Below are positions 8,410 through 11,665 of a stretch of DNA of 11,665 nt, piece by piece. The number at the start of each line of letters is the position of its first letter. Within the stretch, counting starts at the first letter, position 1. The notes beneath the pieces were generated by a model that saw only the letters and a program-made list of their open reading frames with translations, was not told where the DNA came from and made no database searches. A program made the position numbers and the translations under genes. Origin of the DNA: an uncultured Parabacteroides sp. (GTDB taxonomy: Bacteria; Bacteroidota; Bacteroidia; Bacteroidales; Tannerellaceae); NCBI GenBank assembly GCA_937894065.1, contig CALCST010000013.1, positions 1 to 11,665 of the forward strand, given 5' to 3'.

Positions 8410-9480
8410 CTAATATTTCCAAATTTCAAATCCCATATTCAAAGCAATCTGATGCATAGGTGTGAACGTCTGAAAGAAGCAATCCAACAAATGTTCCCGG
8501 TCCATTGAAACTATTTCCTGCGGCGTATGTCCGAGAGAAAGATAATCTTCCAACAATTTATCCTGTTTACCTGTTTCCAAATTTATTTGCAAAGCTGCCT
8601 GATGCATAACAGCCAGTTTTGGCAAATATAATTCCAAATCAGGCAGTCGGTTGCTTTTCGAGCTGTTTATACTCGGATCAGCAGGCATCAGATTCCATAG
8701 CAAATCATGAGAGACAAAACTCCACGGAATGAAATGATCCAAATCGTATGAGCGCTCTTTCAATTTGTTTCCGGTATATAAGCATCTGACATCAAGCCCG
8801 TGGTTCATAGCCGTATTCCAAAACTTATGTTGCGCTGATAAAGAGTTACGCTCTTCTTTCTTCACCAATTTTCCAGGTATATTCGGAACATTTGGATTTC
8901 TTACTTGCAAAAATCCCGTTAAACCCCAATAAGCAAACGCACTCAGTATATCATAATTCTCCCTTAAATAATCCAACCATATTGAATTAAGTTCAACCCA
9001 CAGCGTTCCGTTCTGCCTCTCCAGTTTATACAAACAACCATTCTCAAACGATTGAGAGCGAATAACCGTCTGGCGGTCATCTGATGTATCAATCCAAGGG
9101 CGCAAAAAACGAAAAGGAACATTCATTTGCAGAAAATTCAATTGCTTACGAACATCATTTCTTTGAATAAGGTTATTCAACAAATCCGTCAAATCTCGTA
9201 CACTGATATTGACAGGAATGTCATATTCTTTTTGCAAAGCCCAAATTGTCTCATATAAGGATTCTGACTTTCCGAAAGAAAGGCGAAAGTAAATCACCGG
9301 ATACCAAGCATTCGCAACCATCGAAACCATAATTTCCCATACATTCATCCTTGTTTTACCATGTTTTACAAACAAATCAAGTATGCTGAGAAACCAGTAA
9401 TATTTATATGTCGCAACTGTTTTGTCGAACACCCGATTCAGATATTTTGTTGATAATATGGGAGATTGTGGTATTTGCAT
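8410..9480 (-). CDS. HNH endonuclease domain protein
   Basis: The 356-residue protein has an N-terminal region (1-215) I do not recognise, followed by an HNH nuclease motif: CLYTGNKL (233-240), SYDLDHFIPWSFVSHD (244-259) with the D248-H249 metal-binding pair, LWNLMPAD (261-268) and INSSKSNRLP (271-280). Order and spacing match the DHFIPWS / WNL / N-xx-K group of HNH proteins; one cysteine is present instead of the paired zinc-binding cysteines of longer HNH modules. It should cut DNA in the cytoplasm, with the N-terminal region probably giving specificity or partner contact. It is first in its transcription unit, directly behind a good Bacteroides promoter, and is followed 4 nt later by the methyltransferase-HIT gene, so the two are surely co-expressed. 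Restriction-like defence is plausible but not shown by the sequence. Confidence 0.88.
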   Translation of the reverse strand: MQIPQSPILSTKYLNRVFDKTVATYKYYWFLSILDLFVKHGKTRMNVWEIMVSMVANAWYPVIYFRLSFGKSESLYETIWALQKEYDIPVNISVRDLTDLLNNLIQRNDVRKQLNFLQMNVPFRFLRPWIDTSDDRQTVIRSQSFENGCLYKLERQNGTLWVELNSIWLDYLRENYDILSAFAYWGLTGFLQVRNPNVPNIPGKLVKKEERNSLSAQHKFWNTAMNHGLDVRCLYTGNKLKERSYDLDHFIPWSFVSHDLLWNLMPADPSINSSKSNRLPDLELYLPKLAVMHQAALQINLETGKQDKLLEDYLSLGHTPQEIVSMDREHLLDCFFQTFTPMHQIALNMGFEIWKY

Positions 9481-9505
9481 ATAAAAAGTTTCATTGTATT
9501 ATTTA

Positions 9506-9537
9506 CAAAGATAACAGAATGTTTCGGCAAGCCCAAT
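9506..9537 (-). promoter_or_regulatory. Bacteroides-type promoter of the HNH / methyltransferase-HIT unit
   Basis: On the minus strand, ATTG (9537-9534, three of four bases of the -33 TTTG) is followed by exactly 20 nt and then TATCTTTG (9513-9506), a full match to the -7 consensus TAnnTTTG. This predicts transcription starting near 9500 and a leader of about 20 nt before the ATG at 9480. It separates the replication-type gene pair from the HNH unit. Confidence 0.75.
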
Positions 9538-9576
9538 AAACAGCCATCAAATCTCCCATATTATCCAACCTCATTA

Positions 9577-10260
9577 TCACGCCCTCATTTCCCCCCACTT
9601 ATCAAACTCCTGCATCAGCAGCCATGCCATAGCCTGGGATTTTATGATATACTGGCAAGCATGTTCCGGGATTTTAAGATCACCTGTCGGTTTGAAATCC
9701 TTGAAACGTTCCATAGCTTCCAGCTTTTGCTCGCGGGTGTGATTGATAATTCCACGTTCCTGCAAAGTCTTGTAGATATATGGCGGGCGGAGCATTTCCA
9801 GATTTTCTCCGTTTTTGTAACGGCGGAAGGCTTCGCGGACGTATTGCATATCAATATCACTTTGGCTCATTGAAATGTTTCTTTCCTCATTTGCCTTTTG
9901 CATTTCCTCTTCCTTAAGCTCTTTCTTTATGCTCAGACGGAGTTCGTGCTTGTAGTGCTTGCGAATCCATGTGGCTATTGCCTGAATATCCAGGCTATAA
10001 TATTCGCCGTAATAGCCTTTTACGCCACGATTGAGGCATAATTTAAGCTCTTCAAGAGTCATGTCCGAATAATTATTCTGTAAATCTTCTACTATTGACC
10101 ATGATATATTTGTTACATCCTTTCCTGCTGATAATTTACTGGCTGCCATACTAATAAGCTTTGTTATTTGATCTGACAACACATCTACTATATCTAAATT
10201 ATCTAAATCCTTTATTTTCCGGCTATCCTGCATGGCAGCCCTAAGTTCATCGTATAGCAT
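9577..10260 (-). CDS. Hypothetical partner of the DUF4373-type replication protein
   Basis: I take the ATG at 10260 (227 residues, 14-nt overlap with the preceding gene). A GTG at 10278 would add six residues. No named domain is evident. The protein is acidic to neutral and mostly helical: an N-terminal segment with many D/L residues, a central WSIVEDLQNNYSDMTLEELK-like helical pair, an amphipathic lysine/glutamate stretch (KKELKEEEMQKANEERN), and a C-terminal aromatic helix ending WLLMQEFDKWGEMRA. The Y-G-E-Y-Y-S-L-D-I-Q-A-I-A-T-W-I segment recalls phage-type replication accessory proteins of Bacteroidetes. Its overlap with the initiator gene implies translational coupling and a shared role, perhaps helicase loading in analogy to initiator/loader pairs of phages; that role is inference from position only. 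Confidence 0.75.
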   Translation of the reverse strand: MLYDELRAAMQDSRKIKDLDNLDIVDVLSDQITKLISMAASKLSAGKDVTNISWSIVEDLQNNYSDMTLEELKLCLNRGVKGYYGEYYSLDIQAIATWIRKHYKHELRLSIKKELKEEEMQKANEERNISMSQSDIDMQYVREAFRRYKNGENLEMLRPPYIYKTLQERGIINHTREQKLEAMERFKDFKPTGDLKIPEHACQYIIKSQAMAWLLMQEFDKWGEMRA

Positions 10261-11353
10261 AATTCTGTTCTCTTTCACGTTTTCTTCTTTCCTCTTCTTG
10301 TCTCTCTCTTAAAACTTCACGGTTTAATCTTCTGATTTCAGCCAAAGTTTCCTCGTTATATTCGAGTTTACCTCTACTGCCGGATTTCCCGATATTCTCA
10401 GACGAACGGTTAACCAGTGATTCGTATGGTGCAAATTTCTCGCTTCGCCACCAGTAAATGAAACGCCGTTTGTAGTCGTTGATTTTCTCCAGCGTATGCT
10501 CTTCGCCGACAGATATGATGTGAGATTCAAACATATTCATCACAAGCTCCAGTTTGTCCATTGCACGTGTGCCTTTTCCGCTGCTACGGCATACGTGACT
10601 CAACCAGTCATTATCTTTCAGCATTTCCTGGCGCCAGTTCTCATACTTGCTCTTTCCGTACATCTTTGCTTCAATGGCATTAATCTTGTCAATTGGTTGC
10701 ATAGACACTTCGCTTACCGGATTTTCATTATTTGAAGAATTATCAGAAGAATTTTCCTCGTGCGCGCGCGCACTCTCTCTCTCATTTAAAATTTTCTTTT
10801 CTTCTCTTTTTCTTTCTTCTCTTTTCTTTTCTTCTCTTTTCTTTTGTTCAAAAATGTCGACATTTGAAGTGCTTGAATTGTCTGAAATGTTACATTTTTC
10901 TTCATTCAAACGCTCTTCACATTGCGCTGATGTTGACATCTTGTTGACATTTAGCTTATCCGGCAGTGGTATTAAAAGATATTCAACATTCTTACAATCA
11001 AAGCGTTTACGGCGTGAGATAGCTTCAAAGAATATTTCTTGTATTTTTTTCGATGTCAATATTCCATGCTTTTCAAAGCTCGATTTGTCAAAGAATGTTA
11101 AGTTTATCATTTCATCAATTATTTTCCACACTTTGCTGCTGTTAAATCTTGTTCCGCATTGCTTTGTGAAAACTTTACAGATTGTTTCATCCCATTTTAT
11201 ATAAAAGCTGTTATTATAGATTTTGCATAACAGTTTTATCATAACAGCTGATGCTTCCAAACCGTATTTTGCATTGATTATCTCTATCTTTTCATTTTCA
11301 AAAAAGTTGGTGTTTAATGGGAAAAATGATAATCCCTTTATCATAGTAGCCAT
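10247..11353 (-). CDS. DUF4373 (Lin1244/Lin1753-type) replication-initiation-like protein
   Basis: The 368-residue protein starts with the Lin1244/Lin1753 N-terminal domain (DUF4373) at about 5-110: FFPLNTNFFENEKIEII, then LLCKIYNNSFYIKWDE and a winged-helix-like continuation. Homologues are phage, plasmid and island proteins related to DnaD-type replication initiators. Residues 169-212 are a low-complexity linker: a charged KREEK repeat (171-187), then an Asn/Ser-rich segment. Residues about 238-310 form a second conserved-looking region (NWRQEML, DNDWLSHV, FIYWWRSEKFAPY), followed by an arginine/glutamate-rich helical tail (about 335-363). The ATG at 11353 has only A/T-rich sequence upstream, usual for Bacteroidales. 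In Bacteroides such genes with the overlapping partner often sit at variable loci, so it may be a remnant of an integrated element rather than an active replicon; no integrase or relaxase is in view. Confidence 0.87.
   Translation of the reverse strand: MATMIKGLSFFPLNTNFFENEKIEIINAKYGLEASAVMIKLLCKIYNNSFYIKWDETICKVFTKQCGTRFNSSKVWKIIDEMINLTFFDKSSFEKHGILTSKKIQEIFFEAISRRKRFDCKNVEYLLIPLPDKLNVNKMSTSAQCEERLNEEKCNISDNSSTSNVDIFEQKKREEKKREERKREEKKILNERESARAHEENSSDNSSNNENPVSEVSMQPIDKINAIEAKMYGKSKYENWRQEMLKDNDWLSHVCRSSGKGTRAMDKLELVMNMFESHIISVGEEHTLEKINDYKRRFIYWWRSEKFAPYESLVNRSSENIGKSGSRGKLEYNEETLAEIRRLNREVLRERQEEERRKREREQNYAIR
10760..10843. repeat. Simple-sequence tract inside the replication gene (GC, CT and 15-bp tandem repeats)
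   Basis: Bases 10760-10773 are GTGCGCGCGCGCAC, a perfect 14-bp palindrome of alternating purine/pyrimidine. Bases 10773-10783 are a CT dinucleotide run of five and a half units. Bases 10793-10843 hold three-plus copies of a 15-bp purine/pyrimidine-asymmetric unit encoding KREEK. The 15-bp unit changes length in frame, but slippage in either dinucleotide tract would shift the frame. Confidence 0.8.
10852..10950. repeat. Iteron-like palindromes and direct repeats inside the replication gene
   Basis: AAATGTCGACATTT (10852-10865) is a perfect 14-bp palindrome and AAATGTTACATTT (10885-10897) is an odd-centre palindrome with the same arms. TGTTGACAT occurs at 10931-10939 and again at 10942-10950, exactly 11 bp apart, about one helical turn. 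All share a TGTNGACAT / ATGTNNACAT core. Initiator genes of some phages (lambda O type) carry their origin repeats inside the coding sequence; this may be similar, but chance and codon bias are not excluded. Confidence 0.35.
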
Positions 11354-11410
11354 ATTTTTAAAATATTAGTTTGTTAGTTAGCAATTTGTCAAGGCAGAAA
11401 GCCTTCTTAT

Positions 11411-11576
11411 AGCCCAGGGTGTGAGCCCTGGGTCTGGCATAAGGTCAAGAGACAGAGCGCTGAAAGTGCGACACCAAAATCCAATTGCATCGCTCCTTCA
11501 GAGCTTGTTTTTGGATGGCGGTTAGTGACCCAGGGCTCACGCCCTGGGCTAAACTGGTGTCGCTCTTTCAGAGCTC
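11411..11576. repeat. REP-like intergenic repeat cluster: two palindromic motifs in several orientations
   Basis: Motif A, a CCCAGGG/CCCTGGG hairpin, occurs at 11411-11434 and in inverted orientation at 11527-11550; the 24-bp copies differ at one base. Motif B occurs at 11555-11575 (TGGTGTCGCTCTTTCAGAGCT), inverted at 11453-11476 with two differences over 22 bp, and partially at 11490-11505. The short reading frame across this stretch has no protein character and is rejected. It looks like multi-copy intergenic repeats of the REP type, often spread by RAYT transposases; no transposase gene lies in the window. Confidence 0.65.
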
Positions 11577-11583
11577 CTCTGTT

Positions 11584-11659
11584 CCAACGGATTTGCAATC
11601 CGTTGGCTGCTTTTGGTGGATTTGCAATCCACATTATTGGAACGGGATTACAAATCCCG
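11584..11659. repeat. Three consecutive short hairpins with a shared GGATT-NNN-AATCC core
   Basis: CCAACGGATT/AATCCGTTGG (11584-11593/11597-11606, loop TGC), GTGGATT/AATCCAC (11616-11622/11626-11632, loop TGC) and CGGGATT/AATCCCG (11643-11649/11653-11659, loop ACA) follow each other closely. The core is kept while the flanking stem bases change in compensating pairs, which indicates that the hairpin itself is what is conserved. It belongs to the same repeat cluster as the neighbouring A/B motifs and runs close to the window end. Confidence 0.7.
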
Positions 11660-11665
11660 AATAAC

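Noticed and set aside
7311..8429. Longer methyltransferase-HIT start at TTG 8429
   Set aside because: It would overlap the HNH gene by 20 nt from a rare start codon, while an ATG at 8405 lies just after the HNH stop and begins at the family-like HxEKTNHPYLTAIKR segment.
7311..9480. Classical restriction-modification pair (HNH nuclease plus DNA methylase)
   Set aside because: The methyltransferase domain has a SAM-binding motif but no visible DNA-base methylase catalytic motif and is fused to a HIT domain.
9466..9873. Plus-strand reading frame of 135 residues spanning the promoter gap
   Set aside because: It covers the HNH promoter and the antisense of the partner gene, with no recognisable motif.
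10647..11204. Plus-strand reading frame of 185 residues with a serine/phenylalanine/leucine run
   Set aside because: It is antisense to the KREEK repeat and DUF4373 domain; the apparent hydrophobic segment is the complement of lysine/glutamate codons.
11361..11392. Possible promoter of the replication gene (TTGACA, 18 nt, TAATATTT on the minus strand)
   Set aside because: The -7 box differs from TAnnTTTG at two positions and would place the start almost on the ATG; the nearby 5-bp hairpin (11391-11405) adds no support.
11407..11634. 75-residue minus-strand reading frame in the right end
   Set aside because: It consists wholly of palindromic repeat sequence, has no start context and no recognisable protein character.

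Overview
The window looks like an accessory (defence-island) stretch of a Bacteroidales genome, most likely Bacteroides or a close relative. The DNA is AT-rich. The first two genes resemble the replication-associated pair common in Bacteroides mobile regions (a DUF4373 / Lin1244-Lin1753-type initiator and its partner). One promoter fits the Bacteroides consensus well (-33 TTTG-like, 20 nt, -7 TAnnTTTG), and Shine-Dalgarno sequences are not evident. Every gene is read from the minus strand, so transcription runs from high to low coordinates.

Layout in the direction of transcription. (1) 11665-11354 is non-coding and packed with short palindromes and copies of two repeat motifs, resembling a REP-like intergenic repeat cluster. 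(2) 11353-9577 holds two overlapping genes: a DUF4373-type replication initiator with a repetitive, highly charged linker, and a partner of unknown function. (3) A 96-bp gap carries a good Bacteroides promoter and starts a second transcription unit. (4) 9480-7311 holds an HNH endonuclease followed 4 nt later by an unusual fusion: SAM methyltransferase, HIT nucleotide hydrolase/transferase and a SANT/Myb-like helix-turn-helix tail. (5) 7244-5802 is a very AT-rich KAP-family P-loop NTPase. (6) After 236 non-coding bp comes a tightly coupled type IV (modification-dependent) restriction pair, McrB-like (DUF3578 + EVE-like + AAA+) and McrC-like (DUF2357 + PD-(D/E)XK nuclease + probable PUA/EVE-like tail), with 2 nt between them. 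(7) Starting 11 nt after mcrC is the decayed start of a third gene: one reading frame interrupted by a TAA and ending at a 16-bp perfect inverted repeat.

How the parts may work together. McrBC-type systems recognise modified DNA through the McrB side, translocate with the AAA+ motor and cut with the McrC nuclease. The KAP NTPase and the HNH plus methyltransferase-HIT pair look like separate defence or conflict modules stacked in the same island. The HNH/MT-HIT pair, with its own promoter and a predicted DNA-binding tail, is the best candidate for a poorly described system. The pseudogene after mcrC is the most informative hidden element, because it suggests that this McrBC operon once had a third member. 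No tRNA, rRNA, CRISPR array, integrase or transposase gene is visible.
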